Source: a virus. From it: a DNA stretch of 36,561 bases. This document shows positions 1-5,089 of this stretch, in pieces. Where the stretch lies: the IMG/VR virus record IMGVR_UViG_3300042356_001680, positions 1 to 36,561 of that record; one strand, given 5' to 3'. A program made the position numbers and the translations under genes. Every line of letters begins with the position of its first letter. Positions within the stretch are counted from its first letter, which is position 1. Below the pieces are notes generated by a model. The model saw nothing but the letters and a program-made list of their open reading frames with translations, was not told the origin of the DNA and did not search any database.

Positions 1-38
1 ACGAACGCAAATTGTCACTCGTGCGTAACGAAGGCTAA
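1..38 (+). CDS. 3' end of an upstream gene (cut by window edge)
   Basis: Only the last codons are in the window. The frame beginning at base 3 reads ...KLSLVRNEG and stops at TAA 36-38. That stop is part of the -10 hexamer of the next promoter. The ParA-like gene at 4508 ends in the same way (...NLSVVRNGN, stop inside the -10 of the following promoter), which is the main reason to think this fragment is a real gene end. Its function cannot be judged from so few residues. Confidence 0.4.
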   Translation, partial: ERKLSLVRNEG

Positions 39-41
39 GGT
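12..41 (+). promoter_or_regulatory. Family promoter 1 (leaderless)
   Basis: First of 21 copies of a 30-bp element on the + strand: a TTGTTA-like -35, an 18-bp spacer with an invariant CGTAA at spacer positions 7-11, and a TAAGGT-like -10. Here TTGTCA is at 12-17 and TAAGGT at 36-41. The ATG at 48 lies 6 nt after the -10, where transcription should begin, so the mRNA is predicted to be leaderless. Confidence 0.85.
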
Positions 42-47
42 AAAGAC

Positions 48-227
48 ATGGAAACAGCAAAAGCATTTATTATCGTCACTTGGTTCTTGGTCAAGTGCGC
101 AGGCGTGGGAATATTCACAGTCGGCGCATACACCACCATTCAATGGGCTAGGAGAAATATCGCCTTCTTCACTTACGAAGAAGAAGATACAAATTCACCC
201 GAATGGATTAGCAAGCACTACGGATAA
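48..227 (+). CDS. Small single-TM protein, unknown function
   Basis: A 59-aa protein. Residues of about 6-32 are hydrophobic and would form one membrane helix, followed by an Arg pair (WARRN) and an acidic tail (YEEED), so a short cytoplasmic C-terminus is likely. The start is fixed by promoter 1: ATG 6 nt past the -10, with no Shine-Dalgarno sequence. A structured untranslated stretch ending in a terminator follows the stop. I do not recognise the family. Similar tiny membrane proteins are common in phage early regions. Confidence 0.75.
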   Translation: METAKAFIIVTWFLVKCAGVGIFTVGAYTTIQWARRNIAFFTYEEEDTNSPEWISKHYG

Positions 228-235
228 AGTGAACC

Positions 236-390
236 ACTAGGCTCGCAATGATACCCGAGTAAGAGTGTCGTAGTCGGCATCGCCTAGTCACTCACAACAC
301 AGCGACAGCGCAATAGTTCTCGCTCCCAGTTTGTCGCTGTACTGGTAGAGCAGAAAAAGAAAGAGTCATCTTCGGGTGGCTTTTTCTTTT
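236..390 (+). ncRNA. Candidate structured RNA ending in a terminator
   Basis: No ORF of useful size lies here, but three hairpins follow one another. ACTAGGC (236-242) pairs with GCCTAGT (282-288). ACAGCGACA (299-307) pairs perfectly with TGTCGCTGT (332-340). A long UUCG-tetraloop terminator occupies 354-390. It could be a small RNA processed from the mRNA of the upstream gene, or a structured 3' UTR. No promoter of the family directly precedes it. Confidence 0.4.
354..390 (+). terminator. Intrinsic terminator with UUCG loop
   Basis: A-rich arm (354-372) pairing with a T-rich arm (377-390), with two or three G-T wobbles and a C-TTCG-G tetraloop; the 3' arm itself is the T tract. It is A/T-symmetric, so it could stop transcription from both sides. 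Confidence 0.8.
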
Positions 391-419
391 GCCCCATGCG
401 GGGCTACGACTGGTGTCAA

Positions 420-435
420 TGTTTCACGTGAAACA
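420..435. promoter_or_regulatory. parS: parS site 1 (canonical 16-bp ParB-binding palindrome)
   Basis: TGTTTCACGTGAAACA, an exact match to the consensus chromosomal parS bound by ParB/Spo0J-family proteins. Flanking bases extend the perfect palindrome to 20 bp (418-437). Its right edge touches the -35 of promoter 2 (437-442), so ParB loading or spreading from here would cover that promoter. Confidence 0.85.
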
Positions 436-436
436 T

Positions 437-466
437 TTGTTACTCGCCCGTAACGGCTAGTAAGGT
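437..466 (+). promoter_or_regulatory. Family promoter 2 (leaderless, abuts parS)
   Basis: TTGTTA at 437-442, spacer core CTCGCCCGTAACG, TAAGGT at 461-466. The ATG at 473 is 6 nt downstream. A TTG at 467 is in frame but would precede the predicted transcription start. Confidence 0.87.
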
Positions 467-472
467 TTGGGT

Positions 473-769
473 ATGACATCAACAGCAACATTCCCACACA
501 AATCACACAACCCACTCCCTTCGGGGATTGGAACATTCAGCGTTCTAGAAAACGGCTCAATGATTATCTACCCATCAAACTCGTCAGCCATTGAGAGCGT
601 TCACTGGATTTCCCAAACTGGTTCACTCGCTGTCAGGTACGCCAACAACAGCACCCACTACTACTACCAAGATGTCCCAGCCACCGTGGTGTTCCACCTA
701 CTGGTCGCTGACAGTTTCGGGAAGTTCATCAACACCCACATCAAGCCGAACTACAAGGTTCTCTCCTAA
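473..769 (+). CDS. KTSC-domain protein 1
   Basis: A 98-aa protein. About residues 33-95 match the KTSC domain pattern: SSAIESV, a short strand pair (LAVRYANN..HYYYQDVP), then VVFHLLVADSFGKFINTHIKPNY. The domain is small, is named after a C-terminal domain of some lysyl-tRNA synthetases, and occurs alone in many phage and bacterial proteins without a proven role. It is a paralogue of the gene at 1614, sharing the SFGKF.N.HIKPNY end. Start chosen from the leaderless promoter. It is preceded by parS site 1 and followed by two GC-rich hairpins. Confidence 0.8.
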   Translation: MTSTATFPHKSHNPLPSGIGTFSVLENGSMIIYPSNSSAIESVHWISQTGSLAVRYANNSTHYYYQDVPATVVFHLLVADSFGKFINTHIKPNYKVLS

Positions 770-784
770 GACCCCCCACAGAGA

Positions 785-819
785 CCCCACCAACCCTCGG
801 ACACGACAGGTTGGTGGGG
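785..819 (+). terminator. Hairpin with conserved 13-nt loop, copy 1
   Basis: CCCCACCAACC (785-795) pairs perfectly with GGTTGGTGGGG (809-819) around the loop CTCGGACACGACA. The stem after the other KTSC gene (1930-1964) has the same loop but a different, still perfectly paired, stem. It is followed by CTTTGG only, so termination may be weak. Confidence 0.6.
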
Positions 820-839
820 CTTTGGGCTGTCCAGCCCCA

Positions 840-869
840 CCCCTTCGGGAGCCCCGGCTCCCGAAGGGG
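840..869. terminator. Perfect 14-bp GC-rich hairpin
   Basis: The 14-base arm at 840-853 pairs with 856-869 around a 2-nt loop. The hairpin contains the recurring GAGCCCCG octamer (849-856). No T tract follows, so it may be an RNA-stabilising or rho-type barrier rather than an intrinsic terminator. Confidence 0.5.
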
Positions 870-884
870 TGTTGAGTTCGTAAC

Positions 885-914
885 TTGTTAGTCGGTCGTA
901 ACGCGTGATAAGTT
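885..914 (+). promoter_or_regulatory. Family promoter 3 (leaderless)
   Basis: TTGTTA 885-890, spacer core GTCGGTCGTAACG, TAAGTT 909-914; ATG at 921 after 6 nt. Confidence 0.87.
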
Positions 915-920
915 ATTTAT

Positions 921-1169
921 ATGAACAGCGAAACAAACACCGACCACCTCCCTCATTTCTGTGGAGATAACTGTATGTTGGAAGCCGAGTCTGTCGGTTT
1001 CTTTACTGGTGATGATTGGGTAAATACCGAGCAAGAGTTCACCCACGAAAACCCACATTGCGATTGGTGTGGCGAGTCAGATGATGACAATGAGCCATAC
1101 GAAGATGATGCGTGGGCAGACCACCAAACCCTTGTCGGTATCGGTCACGGTGATGATGAGGATTACTAA
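921..1169 (+). CDS. Acidic Cys-containing small protein
   Basis: An 82-aa, strongly acidic protein. It carries CGDNC at about residues 15-19 and HCDWC at about 48-52, then a run rich in Asp and Glu (ESDDDNEPYEDD). Two CxxC-like pairs could bind zinc, but spacing is not that of a family I know. It is a single-gene cassette bounded by promoter 3 and the terminator at 1182. The leaderless ATG has no Shine-Dalgarno sequence. Acidic small phage proteins are often DNA mimics or host-protein binders; nothing here decides between these. Confidence 0.7.
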   Translation: MNSETNTDHLPHFCGDNCMLEAESVGFFTGDDWVNTEQEFTHENPHCDWCGESDDDNEPYEDDAWADHQTLVGIGHGDDEDY

Positions 1170-1181
1170 CCTCTGATAGGG

Positions 1182-1207
1182 GAGGGGAAACCTTCCCCTC
1201 TTTCTTT
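1182..1207 (+). terminator. Intrinsic terminator
   Basis: GAGGGGAA (1182-1189), loop ACC, TTCCCCTC (1193-1200), then TTTCTTT. A perfect 8-bp stem. Confidence 0.8.
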
Positions 1208-1283
1208 GCCTGAGCCCCGTCTCCGGTATTAGCTAGTATCAATAAGCAACTGTACGAACGTACGTACGGGGCTACAAACCAAC

Positions 1284-1313
1284 TTGTTACTCGGCCGTAA
1301 CCCCAGGTAAGAT
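1284..1313 (+). promoter_or_regulatory. Family promoter 4 (leaderless)
   Basis: TTGTTA 1284-1289, spacer core CTCGGCCGTAACC, TAAGAT 1308-1313; ATG at 1320 after 6 nt. An in-frame GTG at 1314 would lie upstream of the predicted transcription start. Confidence 0.85.
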
Positions 1314-1319
1314 GTGGGT

Positions 1320-1496
1320 ATGGAAAAAACAGCGACCATCCCATACGCCCTTCTATTGGAGGCCTACCAGGCAGCCACATACAGGGCGTACGAAGACCCC
1401 CAGACTTTTTACACTGGGGAACGACCACACTCAGAGAAACTGGTTGCCCAGTTGGAAGAGTTCATTGACCAAGACGACAAGTACAACCAGGAGTAA
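1320..1496 (+). CDS. Small hypothetical protein
   Basis: A 58-aa hydrophilic protein (MEKTATIPYALLLEAYQAA...), mostly predicted helical with several Tyr and Glu residues. It has no signal, membrane segment or motif I recognise. It is a one-gene cassette between promoter 4 and the strong hairpin terminator at 1529. The start follows the leaderless rule. Confidence 0.65.
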   Translation: MEKTATIPYALLLEAYQAATYRAYEDPQTFYTGERPHSEKLVAQLEEFIDQDDKYNQE

Positions 1497-1528
1497 TTAC
1501 CGGGGTCACTGGCAGCAATGCTGGTGGC

Positions 1529-1570
1529 CCTACTTACTCGGGAGCCCCGACTCCCGAGTAAGTAGGTTTT
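1529..1570 (+). terminator. 16-bp stem terminator
   Basis: Arm 1529-1544 pairs perfectly with 1551-1566; the loop CCCCGA is part of a GAGCCCCG octamer. It is followed by TTTT, and promoter 5 begins only 8 nt later, so it insulates the two cassettes. Confidence 0.85.
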
Positions 1571-1577
1571 CCCCAAC

Positions 1578-1607
1578 TTGTTAGTCGTGCGTAACTGGTG
1601 ATAAGTT
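1578..1607 (+). promoter_or_regulatory. Family promoter 5 (leaderless)
   Basis: TTGTTA 1578-1583, spacer core GTCGTGCGTAACT, TAAGTT 1602-1607; ATG at 1614 after 6 nt. Confidence 0.87.
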
Positions 1608-1613
1608 GAATGT

Positions 1614-1913
1614 ATGAACACAGCGACATTTGAAACAACACTCAATAACCAACTTCCTTCGGGCAATGGGGTATTCCACATCACCAAGTATGCGATTACC
1701 TTCTTACCGAAAGAATCATCAGCCATCACCGAGGCTATGTACTTCCCCGAAGACAACACGCTCTCCATCACCTACAAGGGTGGGGCAAGTTACTTCTACA
1801 AAGAAGTTCCTGCCTTCGTGGTGTTCAACCTGATGGTTGCCGAAAGTTTCGGCAAGTTCGTGAATGAACACATCAAGCCAAATTACAGATTCCTCAAAAA
1901 CATCTACCTATAA
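1614..1913 (+). CDS. KTSC-domain protein 2
   Basis: A 99-aa protein with the KTSC pattern over about residues 35-95: SSAITEAMYFPEDNTLSITYKGG, YFYKEVPAFVVFNLMVAESFGKFVNEHIKPNY. It shares both the N-terminal LPSG.G.F segment and the C-terminal block with the gene at 473, so the two are duplicates that have diverged at many positions. The 3' hairpin was duplicated too, with the loop conserved. Function unknown; KTSC proteins are small and probably bind another protein or a nucleic acid. Leaderless start. Confidence 0.8.
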   Translation: MNTATFETTLNNQLPSGNGVFHITKYAITFLPKESSAITEAMYFPEDNTLSITYKGGASYFYKEVPAFVVFNLMVAESFGKFVNEHIKPNYRFLKNIYL

Positions 1914-1929
1914 GACCCCCAACGGATTA

Positions 1930-1969
1930 CCCCACTCGCCCTCGGACACGACAGGCGAGTGGGGTTTTT
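1930..1969 (+). terminator. Terminator with conserved 13-nt loop, copy 2
   Basis: CCCCACTCGCC (1930-1940), loop CTCGGACACGACA, GGCGAGTGGGG (1954-1964), TTTTT (1965-1969). Compared with copy 1 at 785, the inner stem differs on both sides yet stays fully paired. Confidence 0.85.
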
Positions 1970-2003
1970 CGTCCCTGAGCCCCGGGTCGTACTTGAGACA
2001 CAA

Positions 2004-2019
2004 TGTTTCACGTGAAACA
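2004..2019. promoter_or_regulatory. parS: parS site 2
   Basis: An exact TGTTTCACGTGAAACA; flanking bases make a 24-bp perfect palindrome (2000-2023), the longest of the three. It lies 13 nt upstream of the -35 of promoter 6. Confidence 0.87.
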
Positions 2020-2032
2020 TTGTTTGTGTAAG

Positions 2033-2062
2033 TTGTTACTCGCCCGTAACAGACGGTAGGGT
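2033..2062 (+). promoter_or_regulatory. Family promoter 6 (leaderless, between two parS sites)
   Basis: TTGTTA 2033-2038, spacer core CTCGCCCGTAACA, TAGGGT 2057-2062; ATG at 2069 after 6 nt. parS sites 2 and 3 flank it, 88 bp apart start to start. Confidence 0.85.
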
Positions 2063-2068
2063 GTGTGT

Positions 2069-2368
2069 ATGAAAACAAACAGCGAGCAGAATGTTTCACG
2101 TGAAACATTTGAGCGAATCAGTGAAGCGGCCGAAGAATTGCGTAACGCACTCAAAGCCTTGAACCCAGAGACAGGGCAACTACCCTCCTACTCAAACCCA
2201 TACCCACGAGGTTGGGAATCATCGTGGGACGTGGCTCGACCATGGGACGACACGACAATTAGCAATGCCATCCACTACGCATCTTCTCTCGTTCTCGACT
2301 ACGGATGGGAACAAGAGATAGAAGAAAAGCAAGCAAAACTTGACGAGTTCAACAAGGAAGAGGAGTGA
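2069..2368 (+). CDS. Hypothetical protein with parS inside its 5' end
   Basis: A 99-aa soluble protein. Its first 15 codons contain parS site 3, read as NVSRETF. A helical stretch follows (about residues 12-30, ISEAAEELRNALKAL), then a Pro/Trp-rich middle (YPRGWESSWDVARPWDD) and a charged C-terminal helix (EQEIEEKQAKLDEFNKEEE). I do not recognise the family. Because a ParB site lies on each side of its promoter, it is a good candidate for ParB-dependent control. It overlaps the next gene as TGATG. Confidence 0.75.
   Translation: MKTNSEQNVSRETFERISEAAEELRNALKALNPETGQLPSYSNPYPRGWESSWDVARPWDDTTISNAIHYASSLVLDYGWEQEIEEKQAKLDEFNKEEE
2092..2107. promoter_or_regulatory. parS: parS site 3 (inside a coding sequence)
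   Basis: A third exact TGTTTCACGTGAAACA, with a 20-bp perfect palindrome (2090-2109). It starts 23 nt after the start codon of the gene at 2069 and is in frame within it. Confidence 0.85.
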
Positions 2369-2652
2369 TGGAATACATCGACGAACCAAAAGTCATCAAG
2401 CGAGCCAAGACCGAGAAGCCAAAGCAGAAAACCAAGTACAAGGTCAGGGCGTGGGTCGAGGACTTGATGGAGACCCCAAACAAATGGGCCGTCTATGCCC
2501 ATCAGCCTCTCACCCGACAGGGCATGATGAACGCCTACAGTTACATGGACGGATACAAGAGACGCTACTCCCACATTGAGTGGGCAATCTCGAAAGAAGA
2601 GAACTCCTATGCAATCTGCGGCCGATACACACCGACCGAGGAATCACAATGA
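2368..2652 (+). CDS. Basic hypothetical protein
   Basis: A 94-aa protein that starts at the ATG overlapping the upstream stop (TGATG), with AGGAG just before it, so translation is probably coupled. The N-terminal third is Lys-rich (VIKRAKTEKPKQKTKYKVR); the rest is compact with Trp, Tyr and Met (NKWAVYAHQPL, MNAYSYMDGYKRRY, YAICGRYTP). It could bind nucleic acid, judging only by charge. No named domain recognised. Confidence 0.7.
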   Translation: MEYIDEPKVIKRAKTEKPKQKTKYKVRAWVEDLMETPNKWAVYAHQPLTRQGMMNAYSYMDGYKRRYSHIEWAISKEENSYAICGRYTPTEESQ

Positions 2653-2684
2653 AGAAGAGGAACGGGGCTTCCCCTTTTCGGAAA

Positions 2685-2714
2685 TTGTTAGTCATGCGTA
2701 AGAAGAAGTATTAT
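2685..2714 (+). promoter_or_regulatory. Family promoter 7 (leaderless, most diverged)
   Basis: TTGTTA 2685-2690, spacer GTCATGCGTAAG..., -10 TATTAT 2709-2714, ATG 2721 after 6 nt. The spacing is exact and CGTAA is kept although the -10 is unusual for the family. It helps decide the start of the gene at 2721. Confidence 0.75.
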
Positions 2715-2720
2715 GGGATT

Positions 2721-3146
2721 ATGAAATCAGCAGAACTCCTCGCCCATGACCAACTCCAATTCTCACTTGACAACGACCCAGACTGCTTTGACAAAGCAAA
2801 AGCAGAACTCTATGGGATTACAGAACAAGAGCAATTCGTAAGGCTCGCTTGGGCACTTGATGTGTACGACCTGCTTGAGTCCTCATACAACTTTGAGAAC
2901 TTTGTGGGCATCTCGGTTTACACGACAGGTTGGGCTTCTCCACTCAATGAAGACGGTGAGGTGGATTGCGCACCGTCTGAACACCCAGAGCGTAAGCGTG
3001 TCTCGGTCATCACGACCATTACTGCCGAGGGTCGTGGCTCTGCTCTCGCCTTCGCAGACGAGGAAGAAATCATGACCGACCCCGGCACTGCTTCTGGACA
3101 ACTCGCAGACGCTATCGCAGACTGCTGGATTAGGTCTAAGGCATGA
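2721..3146 (+). CDS. Paralogue of the 5535 protein, GWASPLNEDG family
   Basis: A 141-aa soluble protein. Its central block TGWASPLNEDGEVD.APSEHPERKRV corresponds to SGWAAPLNDDGSIDGAPSQHAQRRRV in the gene at 5535. Both also share an N-terminal E.L.HD helix and a C-terminal TASGQLADA / ATGSLAEA end. The biochemical role is unknown. The start is taken at 2721 because promoter 7 ends 6 nt before it. An in-frame ATG at 2649 overlaps the previous stop (ATGA) and could give a longer, translationally coupled form with a basic N-terminus (KKRN...RKKKYYG). Confidence 0.72.
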   Translation: MKSAELLAHDQLQFSLDNDPDCFDKAKAELYGITEQEQFVRLAWALDVYDLLESSYNFENFVGISVYTTGWASPLNEDGEVDCAPSEHPERKRVSVITTITAEGRGSALAFADEEEIMTDPGTASGQLADAIADCWIRSKA

Positions 3147-3244
3147 AACGCAACGCCTTGGAGCTTCTCATACTCTCCCTTATTACCATCAGCGCAGTCA
3201 CTGTCTTTTGGTATCTCCTAGACCTGCTGTTCAGAATTATCTGA
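3143..3244 (+). CDS. 33-aa single-TM peptide
   Basis: ATG overlaps the previous stop (ATGA), then MKRNALELLILS... and a continuous hydrophobic stretch to the stop at 3242. One membrane helix is expected, with positive charges only at the N-terminus. Its size and coupling suggest a genuine small membrane peptide made with the upstream protein. The role is unknown. Confidence 0.55.
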   Translation: MKRNALELLILSLITISAVTVFWYLLDLLFRII

Positions 3245-3262
3245 CCTGAGCCCCGATGGGGT

Positions 3263-3345
3263 GACAGGGGACGGGGCTACCCCTGTCCACTTGGTTGCGC
3301 TCGCAACTACTTCCCTCGCAATAGTTGCGCGCTCAACTACTTATC
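3263..3345. repeat. Intergenic hairpins and TTGCG/CAACTACTT repeats
   Basis: GACAGGGG (3263-3270) pairs with CCCCTGTC (3280-3287), enclosing CGGGGCT. Next come two related stretches, CGCAACTACTTCCC and GCTCAACTACTTATC, each near a TTGCG inverted repeat. They separate the 2069-3244 cassette from repeat copy 1 and promoter 8. Termination is likely but there is no clean T tract. Confidence 0.4.
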
Positions 3346-3390
3346 TAATGGTGGGGGGCAGAGGGCTATTGAGGGGGTTGCTTTTTATTT

Positions 3391-3405
3391 GACGGTGGTG
3401 GATGA
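3391..3405 (+). repeat. GACGGTGGTGGAWGA repeat, copy 1
   Basis: Nine copies of this 15-bp sequence lie between 3391 and 18794, all in the + orientation. This copy (W = T) sits in an intergenic space 8 bp upstream of the -35 of promoter 8. Confidence 0.85.
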
Positions 3406-3412
3406 GTTGAAC

Positions 3413-3442
3413 TTGTTACCAGCCCGTAACGGTGGCTAAGTT
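3413..3442 (+). promoter_or_regulatory. Family promoter 8 (leaderless)
   Basis: TTGTTA 3413-3418, spacer core CCAGCCCGTAACG, TAAGTT 3437-3442; ATG at 3449 after 6 nt. Confidence 0.86.
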
Positions 3443-3448
3443 GGTGGC

Positions 3449-3898
3449 ATGACGAAAGCACTTTTCATTCCAGCGACAGGCGAACCACGCACCATTACTC
3501 TCCCAAAGGAGAACGCTCACACGGTCATTCATGACCTAATCGGTGGGTGGTTTGATTGTGTCTCATTGGCACAGGGAGCAGTCGCCATGTATGTCCATGA
3601 CGAAGGCTTGCTTATTGGGCTTGAACCCAATGTCACGGCTACCGTTCTCTACGGCAACCCCATCGCAGGAGATGTGTTGCTTGTCGGCACACTCAACGAC
3701 AAGGGCGAGCGTGACGGATACGACTACGACCTACCTGACTTGTTCTTCTCTGCCGACTTATTCGCACGAGTAATGATTGTGAATAACGAAGAAGCGAACC
3801 GAGAAATGCTTGCCGAGGAGATTAGCAAAATGGACTTCACTCCAAAGGTCATGTCATTGACTGACGATGAGTTCAACGCATGGATTGGGAGCAAATAA
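3449..3898 (+). CDS. DUF3846-like protein
   Basis: A 149-aa protein. The first about 100 residues follow the DUF3846 pattern seen in many phages: an N-terminal strand with a PATGEPRTITLP loop, HDLIGGWFDCVSL, then AVAMYVHDEGLLIGLEPNVTAT and a DVLLVGTLND strand. The remaining 45 residues are helical and acidic. DUF3846 has no established function. It is first in a three-gene cassette (3449-4442) held together by TAATG overlaps and read from promoter 8. Confidence 0.68.
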   Translation: MTKALFIPATGEPRTITLPKENAHTVIHDLIGGWFDCVSLAQGAVAMYVHDEGLLIGLEPNVTATVLYGNPIAGDVLLVGTLNDKGERDGYDYDLPDLFFSADLFARVMIVNNEEANREMLAEEISKMDFTPKVMSLTDDEFNAWIGSK

Positions 3899-4242
3899 TG
3901 TTTGAGGACATTCAGCCCCTTGCCCAACTTGAACGAGACTTCACCAAGTTAGAACTGTCCGTAATCATTGAAGCGTTGATACTGTTCCGTAGCAGTGGAG
4001 TACGACCCGACTTTGATTCCATTGACCCTGACACGGTGACTCTTGAAACGCTTGACGAAATTGACATTCCAGTCAAGACAATGACCGAGGAAGATGAAGA
4101 AGCAATAAACGAAATGACAATGCTGTTCATGGCAGGGTTTGCTCAGATTATTAGCATTGAACACGAACTTCTTGAAGAAGCGTACGACAAAGGAGCGAAC
4201 GCTCTTGTGTCGGAAATCTCAGACTTCTTGAAGGAGCAGTAA
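3898..4242 (+). CDS. Acidic helical hypothetical protein
   Basis: A 114-aa protein whose ATG overlaps the upstream TAA (TAATG), so translation is probably coupled. It is rich in Glu, Asp and Ile and looks mainly alpha-helical (LERDFTKLELSVIIEALILF; EDEEAINEMTMLFMAGFAQII). The hydrophobic patches are short and amphipathic, so I expect a soluble protein rather than a membrane one. No family recognised. Confidence 0.7.
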   Translation: MFEDIQPLAQLERDFTKLELSVIIEALILFRSSGVRPDFDSIDPDTVTLETLDEIDIPVKTMTEEDEEAINEMTMLFMAGFAQIISIEHELLEEAYDKGANALVSEISDFLKEQ

Positions 4243-4442
4243 TGAAACACTATGTAGATGACATTGTCGGAAAGACCATCGCAAAGGTCACGAGCCTCAC
4301 TGCCGATGAAATCAAAGAGTTCATGTGGTATTGCGACCCAGTAGAAACGACAGTGATTGAGTTCACCGATGGTTCTACTATTGTTGTAATGGCAGGCCCC
4401 GAAGGCAATGGCCCGGGTTTTCTCGACTATGTATGTATGTAG
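4242..4442 (+). CDS. Small conserved-type phage protein
   Basis: A 66-aa protein coupled to the upstream gene by TAATG. The pattern GKTIAKVTSLTADEIKEFMW...TTVIEFTDGSTIVVMAGPEGNGPGFL resembles a family of short phage and bacterial proteins of unknown role that have GK.I..V..LT.EE and FTDG....EGN.PG motifs. It would form a small beta-rich fold. The cassette ends after it, with an inverted repeat TCGGG..CCCGA near 4453-4469. Confidence 0.68.
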   Translation: MKHYVDDIVGKTIAKVTSLTADEIKEFMWYCDPVETTVIEFTDGSTIVVMAGPEGNGPGFLDYVCM

Positions 4443-4471
4443 AAAAAGAGAGTCGGGGCTCAGCTCCCGAT

Positions 4472-4501
4472 TTGTTAGTCGTGCGTAACGCACAGTAAGG
4501 T
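4472..4501 (+). promoter_or_regulatory. Family promoter 9 (leaderless)
   Basis: TTGTTA 4472-4477, spacer core GTCGTGCGTAACG, TAAGGT 4496-4501; ATG at 4508 after 6 nt. Confidence 0.88.
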
Positions 4502-4507
4502 GGAGAC

Positions 4508-5080
4508 ATGAACAAGATACAAGTATCAGCACGCAAGGGTGGACTAGGAACAACTACGGTTGCCTGCTCTATCGCACTTACCTATTCACGCCTTCACCCA
4601 ACACTCAAAATTGGGTTAGTCGATAAGTCACGATTCAACGACTGCCTATCGGTCATGGGGCTCAACCCTCAATCACCGAGCCTTCATGGCGTTACCATTA
4701 TCAACAAAGAGACAGACGGCTACGATGTTCTCATCGTAGATGCTGGAGTTACTGACGAACTAGACCCTGACGCAATCATTGTCAATGTCGTTCGCAACGA
4801 ATACCTGTCAATGAGAGCAGAGACGCTGGTGAACCTCAGCAATGATTACACGGTGGCCCTAATCAACACAGAGAACGCTCTCAATGCGAAAGATGTTTCC
4901 CATGTTGTGAGGTCAGAGGTTTCAGTATTCCCACTCACGGCACAGATGAGCAGAGCCATTGACGCTGGAATGTTCACTTCACGATTTGAGCAACTAGGTA
5001 ACGAATGGGCAGACAAATTGGTCGAGAGCCTTGCGTTCAGGAATGGTCACAACTTGTCAGTCGTGCGTAACGGAAACTAA
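4508..5080 (+). CDS. ParA/MinD-superfamily-like protein with altered P-loop
   Basis: A 190-aa protein. Residues 10-17 are KGGLGTTT, the deviant Walker A of the ParA/MinD/TadZ group. The signature Lys10 is present, but the usual second lysine (GKTT) is Thr15. Residues 34-39 give KIGLVD and 72-80 YDVLIVDAG, the Walker B strand with Asp78. A missing P-loop lysine is known in TadZ/CpaE-type proteins, so ATP turnover may be weak while nucleotide or DNA binding remains possible. At 190 aa it is shorter than a typical ParA. It lies 2.4 kb from the nearest parS site; no ParB gene is visible. The last codons and stop lie inside promoter 10. Confidence 0.75.
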   Translation: MNKIQVSARKGGLGTTTVACSIALTYSRLHPTLKIGLVDKSRFNDCLSVMGLNPQSPSLHGVTIINKETDGYDVLIVDAGVTDELDPDAIIVNVVRNEYLSMRAETLVNLSNDYTVALINTENALNAKDVSHVVRSEVSVFPLTAQMSRAIDAGMFTSRFEQLGNEWADKLVESLAFRNGHNLSVVRNGN

Positions 5081-5083
5081 GGT
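5054..5083 (+). promoter_or_regulatory. Family promoter 10 (leaderless, overlaps upstream gene)
   Basis: TTGTCA 5054-5059, spacer core GTCGTGCGTAACG, TAAGGT 5078-5083; ATG at 5090 after 6 nt. The whole element up to the TAA lies in the ParA-like reading frame. Confidence 0.86.
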
Positions 5084-5089
5084 AGAGAC

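Noticed and set aside
341-353. CTGGTAGAGCAG, like a tRNA D-arm
   Set aside because: No acceptor or T-arm partners; the stretch is followed by a terminator.
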